From contig CM070904.1 in NCBI GenBank assembly GCA_036417435.1, positions 15,482,835-15,546,834 on the forward strand: a stretch of 64,000 bases of DNA, given 5' to 3'. The notes beneath the pieces were generated by a model. That model saw only the letters and a list, made by a program, of their open reading frames with translations, was not told the origin of the DNA and ran no database searches. This document shows positions 36,401 through 48,400 of this stretch, piece by piece (the stretch's first letter is position 1; every line of letters starts with the position of its first letter). This stretch comes from Inia geoffrensis (Eukaryota; Chordata; Mammalia; Artiodactyla; Iniidae). Made by a program: the position numbers and the translations under genes.

Positions 36401-39400
36401 CACAGCCATGAACTACAATGGAAGGCAAAGCCGTTGACAAGGGTGAACTTGTAAAGACCCAGCAGACTCCTAGCAGTGCGTCAGACAGTTGGGTCTTTTC
36501 TTATCTGCAGGAGAAATGGCGTAGCCATAGGGCTCTGAATTATCCAAAAATCTTTTCTGTTTGGTTTTGGAATATGTTCTGTGTTTGGGGTCCCCCCCAC
36601 AAAGTTTCTGGTTACTTGCAGGTCAGACTAATACCACCGTGTGTTTGCAGTGCCTCCGCACACCCCAGCTACTGTGAGGGGGGGCCAGCAGCACCCCTGA
36701 GGAGCACACTTGCCTGTGTACAGGGCACAGTTATCTTCCAGGCTCCGTTGGGACCTTGTCCTCCTTCTTGAGCCTTCTTTCTTGTGGGTTCCATGAGCTT
36801 CGACCCTCTCTCCCCACCCAACCTGTCCTAAAACCCCATTACCACAGACTGCTGTGTTCTGAGGTCCATAAATGAGATTTTAGGCTTATAACTGGGTTCA
36901 TTTCTACAGCACATATTTACTAGCCACCTGTGTGCAGAGCACTTACACACGCATTTTATTATTTTACCTTCACGGCAACCCTTGAACAGGCAGAACAGGG
37001 ATTACCCCTTGTTTTATGATGGGATCATTGGACCAGTGGGACCTGGTGGCTTGCCAGAAGTTCCATGGTAGGTGATGGACCTTGGAATTTGGACCCTGGT
37101 TTAATTCACTCTCTTTCACACTGTTTGCAGCGGAGGAGGAAACAGTGCACTGAACACTTAGAAAGCTAAGGAGTCAAGCCAGTCACCTGTAATGAAACGT
37201 GGGCTTGTTAGATGAGGAATCTTAGATTAGTAAGCCCATCTGGTGACCTCTGAGACTGTGTTCCCTGATTTTCAGGAAGTCAGAGGATCTCCTCTGAGCT
37301 CCAGGGAGAAGCCGAATGGGGGCTGGTAGGTTTCCGCAAGAAGCCTTCCTGACTTCTGCCCCCTCAGCCGGCCTCTTTCCCTCCGGTCCCCACCCCCACT
37401 GCAGACTTGGCAGTCATTTCTGGGAAGTGGGTTTAAGAGGGTTGTAAACCCTGAGATGACACTGGGCGTCCTTCCGTCAGGGCCCTTATGAACTGGGAGA
37501 GTGGGCCGTCTCTGAGGAGTGGCCAGGGAGAACCTTGTCTGAAGGTAGAGGGCTGGCTGGACGGTGATTTGGAAGCTGCTGGCCGGTTGCAGGCAATCAG
37601 TAGTAACCCTACACAGACCCACAGATCTGTAGCCACTAGAGGGCGCTCTCCTCCTGCCGAACCAAGATGTGAATGCCTAGTGAAGACCTGCCCTGAGCAA
37701 GGACGCAAAACCGGAGCTGGGGACCATCTTCATTTGCTAAGCTTGGAGTCTGGGGAGCAGGGCCAATTAGGCGTCCATCTCTTCCCCTCACAGGTTACAA
37801 AGAAATTAAGGAACAAGGAATGGGCGTCTTATGGAAATCACATTAAAAAGTAAAGCTTATCAGAGAGAGAGCCTTAGCTATGTTGCCAAATGGGTGTGCC
37901 AATCCTTCCTACTAAACTGTCTCATTTGGGCCCCAGGAAGAGTTGGACGACCAGAGGCTTCCCCACTGGGGCAGGACATGTACCTCGTGGCAGAGAAGAT
38001 GCATGTGTCCTAAGGACGGGTTGCTCAGAAAGGAGGGCCTGCAGGGGCTGCTGGCAGTCAGATGACACTTTCCTTCCCCATCTCAGACCTTTTGGATAAA
38101 TTACACACACCCCCCATCTGTTTGCAGTGAAAATGTTCTCCCGTGTACTTCTCTCCTGGGAGGTGGGTAGTCCTTCCTTCCGTGAATGTGTGCAGCAGGG
38201 ATCAGTCTTCCCTCTCCAAATTTTTTTCTCTTAACATATTGGACTTGATATTGTGATCAGTGGAGCTGGGACTGGGACTGTTTCCACTCAGCAGTCTTAA
38301 CCTTGGTCCCACCTTGTAAAGCTGCTGCAGACATAAACATGGTTTTGTAGCATGTTCTCCAGGGATCATTCTCTGGGAGCTGTTTGGCTTCTGTCCCTAG
38401 ATTGCTACCTTGGCTCCTACCAAGAGTGAGACATACTAAAGGGAACATAGGTAAGGTAAGTACTCTCATCCAGGCCTGAGTTAGATGTCGGTCTTAGGGT
38501 TGCCTGTCCCCTGAGAAGGATTATGGAACTGCAGAGAAGACAAAAGTATACAAGGTTTCTTTGAACAAGAAATACTTTCGATAGATAGACCCCACACTTA
38601 CTGCATTTGAAGCATCTAATCAGAACCTGGTGACCTTGTTCAGCAGGGCCTTCATCTGTTAGAGAAAAGTCTGACACTTGGAGATGAGGCCACAGTAGCT
38701 GCTGTAACTAGCTACGATTTTTTTTTTTTTTTTTGGTGTCTTAGATGGGGTATAACCTAAACTACCCATGTAGGCTGAGCCAGAGCTCCCATTTCTCCAC
38801 ATGGCCTCACAAGGCCACAGCTTGTGACTCGTTTCTCAGGCTTCCTAGGCCTTGTACCATGGCTTTGGGGGTTAGCGGACCCGTTCAGTAACCTCTGATC
38901 TCTCCTTTTGAATGTGATCTGATTAAGGTATAAGAAATAGGAAGCAGACAGTTGGAGATCAAATAGCAGCTGGTTAGAGAAGATTTAAATCTGTGGTGCA
39001 GTGGACTTACACACAAGCCCCTCTGTCACTCCTGCCATAAAGCTGCCCCACCCAGGCCAGGGCCCAGCTGTGCGTCCAGCGGGGCGGGTGCTCAGCTCCT
39101 GACTGAGGCAGGCGATGCTCTGGGCCTCAAGGAACCTGACTCCTGCTCTCTTCCTCCAGCCACTTCAAGAGAAGGCTGAGCAAGGTGTAGGAGAGAGAGA
39201 TCAAGTGTCCCTCGTGAGAAGTGGAAAGCACCTTCTCTCTGGAAGGAAGAGTGAGGACATATGGGTCCTCCAAACCTAGGATTAATTTTAGAGTATCAAA
39301 AAAATTAAAGGCTATTTTTTTTTTTTTTTTTGCGGTACACGGGCCTGTCACCGCCGTGGCCTCTCCCGTCGCGGAGCACAGGCTCCGGACGCGCAGGCCC

Positions 39401-42400
39401 AGTGGCCATGGCTCACGGGCCCAGCCGCTCCGCGGCACGTGGGATCTTCCTGGACCGGGGCACGAACCCGCGTCCCCTGCATCGGCAGGTGGACTCCCAA
39501 CCACTGCACCACCAGGGAAGCCCCCAAAGGCTATTTTTTATTTCAAAAATATTTTGTATTGGAGTAGAGAACTTTTTTTTTTTTTGAGCATGAGGCCTCA
39601 TGTTTTGTCTTAATATTCTTGGCACCTGGCGCAGAGTCTGGTAATTATTTGCTGCTTGAATGATATTTAGAACAATCTTTTTTAATGTTTAACCTAATGG
39701 TTTCCAGACTTGGAAAAAGTAGGGCGGTTAAGTGAAATGTAAAAGAATATGCAGCACTACTAACTTTTTATTTTACCACGTAAGGACGTTAAAAAAATAG
39801 CTACCACCTCAAACATCGCCATGACTGCAAGAAACAAAATATTTTAATATAAAAAGCAGGACGAACACGACCTTAGAATTAAGGATGAAGGCAGTTTTGT
39901 GTCCTTACACACAAGCCTAAGCTGTGCTTATTTTTCTCAATTTGCCATCAGCCAGGAGAAACGTGGTCATGGTCTAGTATTGAGAAACCTCAGATCCCTC
40001 TGGGTCGCAGCCAGACTTGAGAGATGTCTTAAGAGCCACTTGGTGTGTCCTCACCCTTGGCTTGTTGTTTTTCTCTGAGCAGAGCTCTATCAGAAAAAAT
40101 TGTCTCCGTCCTGCCAAGAATGAAATGTCCACACCAGCTGGAGCCCCACCAGATCCAGGGGATGGATTTTATTCACATATTTCCTGTTGTCCAGGTAAGA
40201 GCATCTGTGGGGTTTCTTGCCCTCCGAACATTGGAATTCCTGTAACGGGCCTGGCTCTTGGGCCGTCTGGCCTAGATCCTGGATCTGATGGGTGTGGTAT
40301 GGATTTGGTGGCAGCAGAACACGATGACACTCCTCAGAACGTTGCCAGTACTCAGTCTACCCTAGTTTCACACCGTCACCTGTTCTGGTCTTTGAATGTT
40401 TCAATTAGTAGCTTTTCGTTGCCCTTCTGGTCAAGATGGAAGCCCATAGCCCACCATCGCACCCCATGCGCTGGTCCCCTTTGACCTCTGCAGCCTCAAT
40501 TTATTCTTTGCTTTTCTTTGTTCTTTCTATTCTAGCCCCTCTGACTTTCTTTCAAATTTCCTCATACACACTGTGCTTCCTCCTGTCGCGGGGCCTTTCA
40601 GGGTGGGAAGGTCTTTCCTTCTCTCCTTACCTTTATCTTCCAGATCTCAGTTCTATCAAGCCTTCTCAAGAAAGCTTCCCCTGACTGCCAGATCTAGAGC
40701 AGGTTCCATTGCTATATCCTCTTATGCGGCATACCCCCTACTGCCAGATCTAGAGCAGGTTCCGTTGCTATACCCTCTTATGCAGCATACCCCCTACTGC
40801 CAGATCTAGAGCAGGTTCCGTTGCTGTACCCTCTTATGCGGCATACCCCCTACTGCCAGATCTAGAGCAGGTTCCGTTGCTGTACCCTCTTATGCGGCAT
40901 ACCCCCTACTGCCAGATCTAGAGCAGGTTCCGTTGCTGTACCCTCTTATGCGGCATACCCCCCACCCTCACAGGAAGCTTCCTCACTGCAGTTTGTGACC
41001 GCCACCTTTCAATGTTTGGTTACTTGTACCTCTCTCCCATCAGACTGTAAGCTTCCTGAGGGCAGGTACCATGGCTGTCCTGCTTGCTCTTGTGTCTCCG
41101 GCACCTCTTGGAATGTCGGGCACTTTGTAGGCATTCAGTCCTACACAGGACTAAATTTCTAACAGTAGACTTATCTCCACCCCGACTTTTCCCCAAGGCC
41201 CCGTGATTAAGTGGCCGCGCTGTACAAGCCCCAGTATTCTGTGCAGTTCTCGTGTCTCAGCCCCTCCTCCAGGCACCACAGAAAGAAGAGGAGCAAAGGG
41301 ACTTAACTTTATTGCCTGCTGTGTGGACAGTACTTTGCCTCGGATCCTAATAGAGTTCTTTGAAGCATCTATTGTAATGCCGGTCTTACATCTGAGGAAA
41401 GGGAGACTCGGAAAGGATAATCAGTTTGCTTAAGGGCAGAGAACTAGTGAGCGGAGAGGCAGATTCCTCTCAACTCCTTGTCTTTAAGCCTGTACTTTCC
41501 CCTCCACCACCACGCAGCCACCCCGAGGAAAGCCGCACAGCCCCTGCTGGAGAGGTTTTGTGATTCTGTTAAGATTATGTAGTGTAGCAGTTAAGAGCCT
41601 GGACTCTGGAGACTTCCTGAGTTCACATCTTGGCTCTGCCACTTTCTAGCTGTGTGATCTCCAGCAGATGACTTAACTTCTTACCTGATAAGTAGAAATA
41701 ATAATAGTACCTACCTGATGGGATGAAAGCTGAGTAAGTTAGTATGTGTAAAGCACTTGATTGAAGGGCTGGCACCTTTCAGTAAGTGCTTTGTAAGTGT
41801 TACATAGTTGTTTCTGTTGTTGTTACTGCTATTGGGAATCTTCCCCTGCACTAGACTTCAAATCAAATATGTTGAAATTTATAACTGAAATTTGTAAACT
41901 TGAGGCTAGGACTTGAACTCAGGATTTGACTTGTTTGTTAGGGGATGGATGGTACCCAATCATTTTGTGAAAGTAAGAAGCAGGGAGTCTGTGTAGATAC
42001 TTACAGAAGCCTCCAACCCCATCATACTGTGAAGTTGTTGCCCTTTCCCCTGAAGCCTGGATCTCTAGTGACTAGACCTTACTCAAAACTCTGCTAGAAC
42101 TTTGAGGATCCAAACTCTAGTCCATATATGAGAAGGGGATGAAAGGGAAGTGATTGTCTACAGTTGATTTGGGCATTTTGAGTATCTAATGTTTGTGTTG
42201 TGAGCGGACTGTCGGAGGGCTTCCTGTCTGGATGTGAGAGCCTCTCTAAATGGTTACTCCGTATCTTAATTTCGTGGATCTGTAAAATTTTAAAGCGCAA
42301 ATAGAGGTTGACCTGTGGTTGCAACCTGTATTTTGGCAGGAAGGGATGTTTTTAAAGGCAACAATTATTTTGCTTTCTTTACCGTTTCCTAAAAGAAAGG

Positions 42401-45400
42401 CCATTTAACTCTCACTCTGAGAATAAAGGATAGTCCTTCAAATGGAATATATGTAGCCTTATGAAAAACTCGCCACATGCCTGTAGTTTTCTGTTTTGCC
42501 AGACACCAGTGAAAGAGCAATCGTGGACCAGCCACTGGGAACCACAGAACTGGTTGTCTTGTGTGGGACTAGAGGCCCACCACCCTTTTTCACGCTGTTT
42601 AGCACAGCTGTGGTGACACTCTCTGAATGCAACCAGGAGGAAAGAAGAGCTAACTTGCGGCTACTGGTAGTTCCAGGTCACGTCTTTTTCTCCCATGTGG
42701 GGCGCATGAATCCTGTGAGGGAAGGTATTTTTCTCAAATGCTAGGGGCTTGTGGCAGAGTTCAGCTGTCCTAGAGGTTCCCTCCGCAGCCCTTCATGCTG
42801 GGAACTCCAAAACACAGCGGTCGAGTCTCTAAGGAATCCTTTGAATCAACGGGCTTTGCCTTCCTCATCTGAGCATGTTCTCCAGGATCCAGCCAAGTTA
42901 CAACTCAGTGTCGATCTAATTAACAGAGGCAGATCTGAAAAGGCAATAACAACGAAAGGCCAGAAACTGGATCTCCCGATGCAAAGCAAAGCAGAGAGAA
43001 ATTGAGTTGAACAGTGACTCAGCCTCCTTAGATGTCCAGGGCCGGTGCTGGGGTACAGGTGAGGGGCTGGAGTAGCCCCAAATGCCCTCCAACTTTCTGC
43101 CCCTGCCCTTCTGGATTTTAGTCAGTGCCTGAGGCCATTGTTTGGAGGTGGGGTGGAGTGGAGTGATGGAAACAAATGGAAGATACTAGCAACAAAAGAA
43201 TACTCCTCATAGAATTCTTTGCAGCCACTGCTCTCCTGGGCAGCTGCTTCCTAAGTGTGTCCTTTACTTGAGCTGGCCGCCCTCCCTGAGCGCACGTTCC
43301 TGCTGTCCCCGCAGGAGCTCTGTGCCATGTGCATGTGTCTGAACCTTGCCACGTGTGGCCCTGCCCTGGGGAAGCACAGCTACTGTCCAGAAACTGCTCA
43401 TGAGATGTAGTAGCTCTCTCTGGAGAGAGGATGGCATCCCTCCATAAAGTTCTTTAGTAATAACGGGAATGAATGAAGAGTCAGGAGGAGAAGCAAAGGC
43501 TCTTTTTGCACTTGGCATTCTCACCCGCAGAGCACCTGGGCCTCCCGCAGGCTGTGGGGCGTGGGTGTGTGCACGTGTGTGTTTCAGTTCCCTCGAGTTG
43601 TAAGTCAGCGGGCGTGAGGAGCGGCTCCTTGTGCGTATCGACCCGATCGACCTAGGACACGTGGCGTGAAGCCCATACGCGCAGTGTCCCGATGTGGCCG
43701 GCGGCTGTGTGGCTGCTGGCCGTGGGTCGGTGGGTGGATCACGTCGTCTCTCCGAGCTTCCGATTCTGTAAAACGTGGCCAGTGCCAATTACCTTATAGC
43801 GTTGGGTGGATTCGAGAGCTATGCTGTGAGTGCCGAGCTAACCTGAAGCCTAGGGCGTGTACTCAGTACACCTGGTCTCAAGTCTGAATGTTGGGGGGAT
43901 TTTTTCCCACCTATCAAACGAGGGTTACACTAGGCATTCTCACTGGTTCCCTTCCCTCCCTCCGGTCTGTGGTGCAAGCAGCACGGGAAGGATAGAGCTC
44001 CAGTAAGATCTGCCACTAGGCACAGGGAGGTTTGGGGGACAGTTCTGTTTGTGTCGGGCTCCAGGTGTTTACAGAGCTGTCTAGTACTTGTGTTTCATTT
44101 GCTCCCACAGTTGCTCTGTGACGTGAAGGGAACTGATACTCTCACCTCCTCTTTAGCAGAGAGGGAAACTGAGGCCCAGGCACCTGCAGCAAGGCTCGAA
44201 GGCTCCTGCACGGCTGTCAGCTCAGGTCCCCCTGGATCTCAGCATCCAGACACCCAGCGGCTGCTTTTCCTGCAGGGCAGTATGTGTTGGTGGTTATTCG
44301 CCACCTGGGCAGTTCATGTTCTGTGATTCGGGCGCAGGACCTGTGCCATCTCTGAGCTGGCCTTTACCACAGTGTGTTTCATCCCTGTCGGCTCACGTTT
44401 CCTCACTTTCTTCCCCAGTGGCTGGTGAAGCGAGCTATAGAAACAAAAGAAGAGATGGGCGACTACATCCGTTCCTACTCCATTTCCCAGTTCCAGAAAA
44501 CCTACAGTCTCCCTGAGGTCAGTGTTATTTTCTAGCCCAGTTGGGAACCTGAGTGCACAGTGAGGGACCCCTGGGAAGGCGCAGAGTACGCTCAGGCTCC
44601 CCTGCACTCCCGCCCACCTGCGTGGCCCCCCTGCCCCCACCTGATCACCACTGAAACCGGGCCTCCTGGTTCATTAGAATTGCCTGTTTAAATGGGCATG
44701 AGTGTCAAGCCCTACAGTTTTGTCCTTGTCTCTCAATTTTGGTACTGGATCTGGACCTTTTGTTAAATTACAAGAGCAGCACAAGAGTGTATTTTTGTAT
44801 AGTCATATAAAGGTTTTTGAGAGCCCACCTGCTTGGGACACACCTATAGTATAACAGCTGAATAATAGTCACAACAACAATACTAGCTGATCTCTGTCAG
44901 ATACTGCATTCCAGTCCCGGCACATCACATGCCTTCTATTTTTGCTCCCTGAAATAGGCGGTATCATCCCCATTTTGCAGGTGGAAAAGCTAAAGCTTAG
45001 AGGTTAGGTAACTTGCTGAGGTTTCAGAGCTCATACGGATTTGAAGTGAGAACGCTTGTCTTCACCACTGTACTCGGTGGTCCCCCTTTTTCTCACCGGC
45101 TCTAGGGATCTGTTTTGCAGCCAATCGGCAGAGGCCCTAGCTTTTTCCCATGTGGGCTATATTCCAATTTGTTCGAAAATCGAGACTTCTTCAGGCAAAG
45201 TTGTGATGAGAAGTCAGTGTATAAGACAGACTGCTGAGCAGTCCAGTTGAGTTTCAGTCTTTACGCAGGAAGATTTATTTCATCCCCGTGTCTTCTTGTC
45301 TTGCAGGATGACGACTTCATCAAGAGAAAAGGAAAGGCCATCAAGACAGTTGTTGACCTGTCGGTGAGTTCCCTGCCCGAGTTCTTCTGTAAGGGAAGAA

Positions 45401-48400
45401 CATAGGGTCGTAGCCTCCAAGTAGCCCTTTGAGGTAAATCACAAAAGCCCCTGCCCCCCGAGGTTTCTATCTGCCGGGTTGCCCAAGAGCTGATCTCAGG
45501 TGCACATGTGAGGGAGGCCCTGCCTGCCGTGCATGCCCGGTACCTGATGCCAGCGTTCAGCGTAGAACGTGCCACAACCACTGCCCTGTTTCCCTTAGTT
45601 CCAGTTTTCCAGACCCGAAGCCCTTCCTCATTTGTGCCAGTGGCAGCTGTAAACTTCACATAGCTCCAAAGAGCAGATGACGAACTAGAGCTGATGCACT
45701 GAGGTGACCACCGCCATGACGCCTTCGGAGAGGCAGAGTAGCTTCTGAGCTTTGTGTGGGAAACTCTGGGATGGCCTTTGTCCCCAAGCACAGTGTATCT
45801 TAACCACAGGGTCTGCACTCATGTGCCCACTTCCCCAGTGCAAGGGCCAGAGGAGAGCTTTGGGCCTTTTCAAAACACTCTGGGCCAAAGCCCAGCAGGA
45901 CCTTGTCAGCCTTCACTCCCCAGCCTTCCTACTTGAGCTGACGGGAATGGAGCCTCAACGCCTGGGTGTAAATTCACTTTCTTTAGAAAATAATGTCTAG
46001 AGTTATTCTGCATTTTTTTTTTTTTTTTTACTTTTAAGAATAAATGTGTGGTCTCCCCAGGTGATTACTGTGAAAAGAATAACAGTAGTTTGATGATGAA
46101 AGACGTGAAATGCTCATTTAAAACAAAAAAGCCTTTGTCAGTTTATGGTTGTAATTTGTATCTTTTCCACAGTTCCATTTTGGAAATGGGAGAAATGGAA
46201 AACCTTTAGCATAGTTATACTCTGAAGCCAGATGCTGTTTTCAGATTTGGTGGCAGTATTAAATAATAATACCAAAAGGACATGATAGAACAGCAAGTTT
46301 TCTTTCAAAAGATTGATAGTTGAGAGGAAGAAAATCAACCTTAATCTAACAACACAGAAGCAGCCATTTTTGATGCTTGGACATATTTCTTCTGTGTTTT
46401 CAATGTGTATTTTTATAGTGAATTAGAATTATACTTTGAATGTAATTTTGTAGGTTTTTTTTTTTCTCCTTACCAATATAGAGTCTTGTATGCTGTTAAA
46501 GGTTCCTCCTAATCGCATTTTCATGACAAATAATAAACAATTGGTTGGATATGCTGTTGCTTTCCCTTGATTTAAATGATGCTTCATTTAAAAGAAGTGA
46601 AAAGAAATGCTTTCATTTCTCCCTCTGATACAGGGAGCTGGGGAGCCAGTGTCAGGAGAGGAAGGGAAATTCTCTTTTCCCTATAAACTCTGTACTATTT
46701 GGATTTTATACTAAGTCTGTGTATTACCTATTCAAAAACAATAGCATAAAAACTATTTAATGTTTTTTTAATTAAGCTGTAGGAAGTTTATTTTTCCAAA
46801 ATTACAACTACAGGCATATATTACTGTATCAAATCTTATAAAATCCAACGTTTTTTTTGATATTTTCAGCATGTTGTTTTATCTTATTTTATTGGCTTAT
46901 AGTTGCTTTACAACATTGTGTTAGCTTCTGCTGTACAGCAAAATGAATCAGCTATACGTATACATATATCCCCTCTTTTTTGGATTTCATTCCCATTTAG
47001 GTCACTGCAGAGCACTGAGTAGAGTTCACTGTGCTATACAATAGGTTCTCATTAGTTATCTATTTTATACATACTATCAATAGTGTAAAAAATATTTAAT
47101 GTTTAATTGAGTATCTTCATGTGCAAATCTCACTTGGAGCCCTGAGCAGAGAGTGAGAAACATTGCATTTTTTGGCTGTATCACCAAGAATAAAAGGCCA
47201 GTGTACCTGTTGATCAAACTGGGCCTGATGTCTCTTTACCTACTAAACATTTCAGGCCTCTAGAGACACATTATTTCTTCTTCTCGTTTGTAATGGAGTG
47301 TTTAAAGATAATTGTCTTCTGCTTGGCAATATGACTTAAATTCTTAATGGAATTTAGGGAGATAATGACAGTGACAAATATATAGGGCCCAAACATTGTT
47401 CTCAGCATTTATATATAACTTATCTAGTGCTCACCACAACCCTATGAAGTAATAGTATTTTTTTTTTTTTTGGACAGGTGAGGAAACTAAGGCACAGATC
47501 GGTTATGTAGGTTGCCCTAGGTCACATTGGTGATGATGGAGCCAGGATGCAATAAAATGCTAGATAAAATGCTGTTTGCAGCTCATTAGAAAATAATATC
47601 AAGATAAAGGAAAATGGGAAAAAAATTGTAGGTCTCTGATAATAGTTCAAATTGCTTAGTTTATTTCCTTTTTTTATGTGTGAACTTACTCCTCGGTTGG
47701 CTGTCAATACATTTGCAACAGGAATGATAAAAAAATTTTTGTGGATGGCCGGAGCTGGCCTTTGGGTTTTGTTTGTTTGTTTTCTTCTTTCTCCGTCTAC
47801 TGAAAATACTCCCGCATTTCTAGATGCTGTCTTCTTAGGTTTCTGAGCTGAGCTCTGTTACCATTAACTTCCATCCTTCCCACCCACCCCTGCTGCACAC
47901 GCTCGCTTGCGGCCTTGGGGTGAGGGTCCCAGGAGATTGTCAGGGACTCTGGGGCTCCATGTCCCTGTCTTCTTCTTGTGAGTCAGTGTAAGACATGGAA
48001 CAGCTTGCTGGGTTTTGTTTGCTGTCACTCTGTCCAAGGAGAATCCCTCCCCTCGTAAAGGGAACGAAGCCTTTCCTAGGTGACCAGGGTGTGGCTCTTT
48101 GCAAGTCTTAGTTTCTCAAGAATGTTTTCTTCTCCTTCCAGCCTCTCTCCAGTCCTGCCCTTCAGATGTCTCATCACTGTTTCTCACCTGCCCCTTACTG
48201 ACAAATGTAGAATCCCAAATTTAAACCCTGAATGGTAAACTAAGGATTAAAATTCGCTCTTACATACAGTGCCAGGCTTCAGCCAGCCTTTTATAAAATA
48301 TGCATGTAGCTGCCGGGTACTGACTGAGTGCCTTCTATGTGCTTGACATCTAATGAGGCATTTTGCAAGCATTATCTCATGTACTCATCAACACTCAAGG

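Larger units (their letters stand above)
33184..40082 (+). other. CCDC93: CCDC93 intron 3
   Basis: 6,899 nt, GTAAGT...GAGCAG. It holds a MIR piece (about 33230-33340, minus), possible L1M text (about 34290-34500), a long L2 (34985-35720), a MIR (36900-37060) and one antisense CHR SINE (39321-39525). 35730-36900 and 37080-39300 are otherwise unique as far as I can see. Confidence 0.9.
40195..44418 (+). other. CCDC93: CCDC93 intron 4
   Basis: 4,224 nt. It contains an L2 (about 40590-41145) carrying a 56-bp minisatellite, a MIR (41575-41810), and a CpG-rich patch (43560-43860) that overlaps another MIR. 41815-43500 appears unique. Confidence 0.9.

Noticed and set aside
40685..40964. CRISPR-like regular repeats
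   Set aside because: Direct head-to-tail minisatellite with no spacers, in a mammalian intron.
43264..43788. 174-codon minus-strand ORF in intron 4
   Set aside because: Coincides with the CpG-rich patch and has no recognisable domain; composition explains it.
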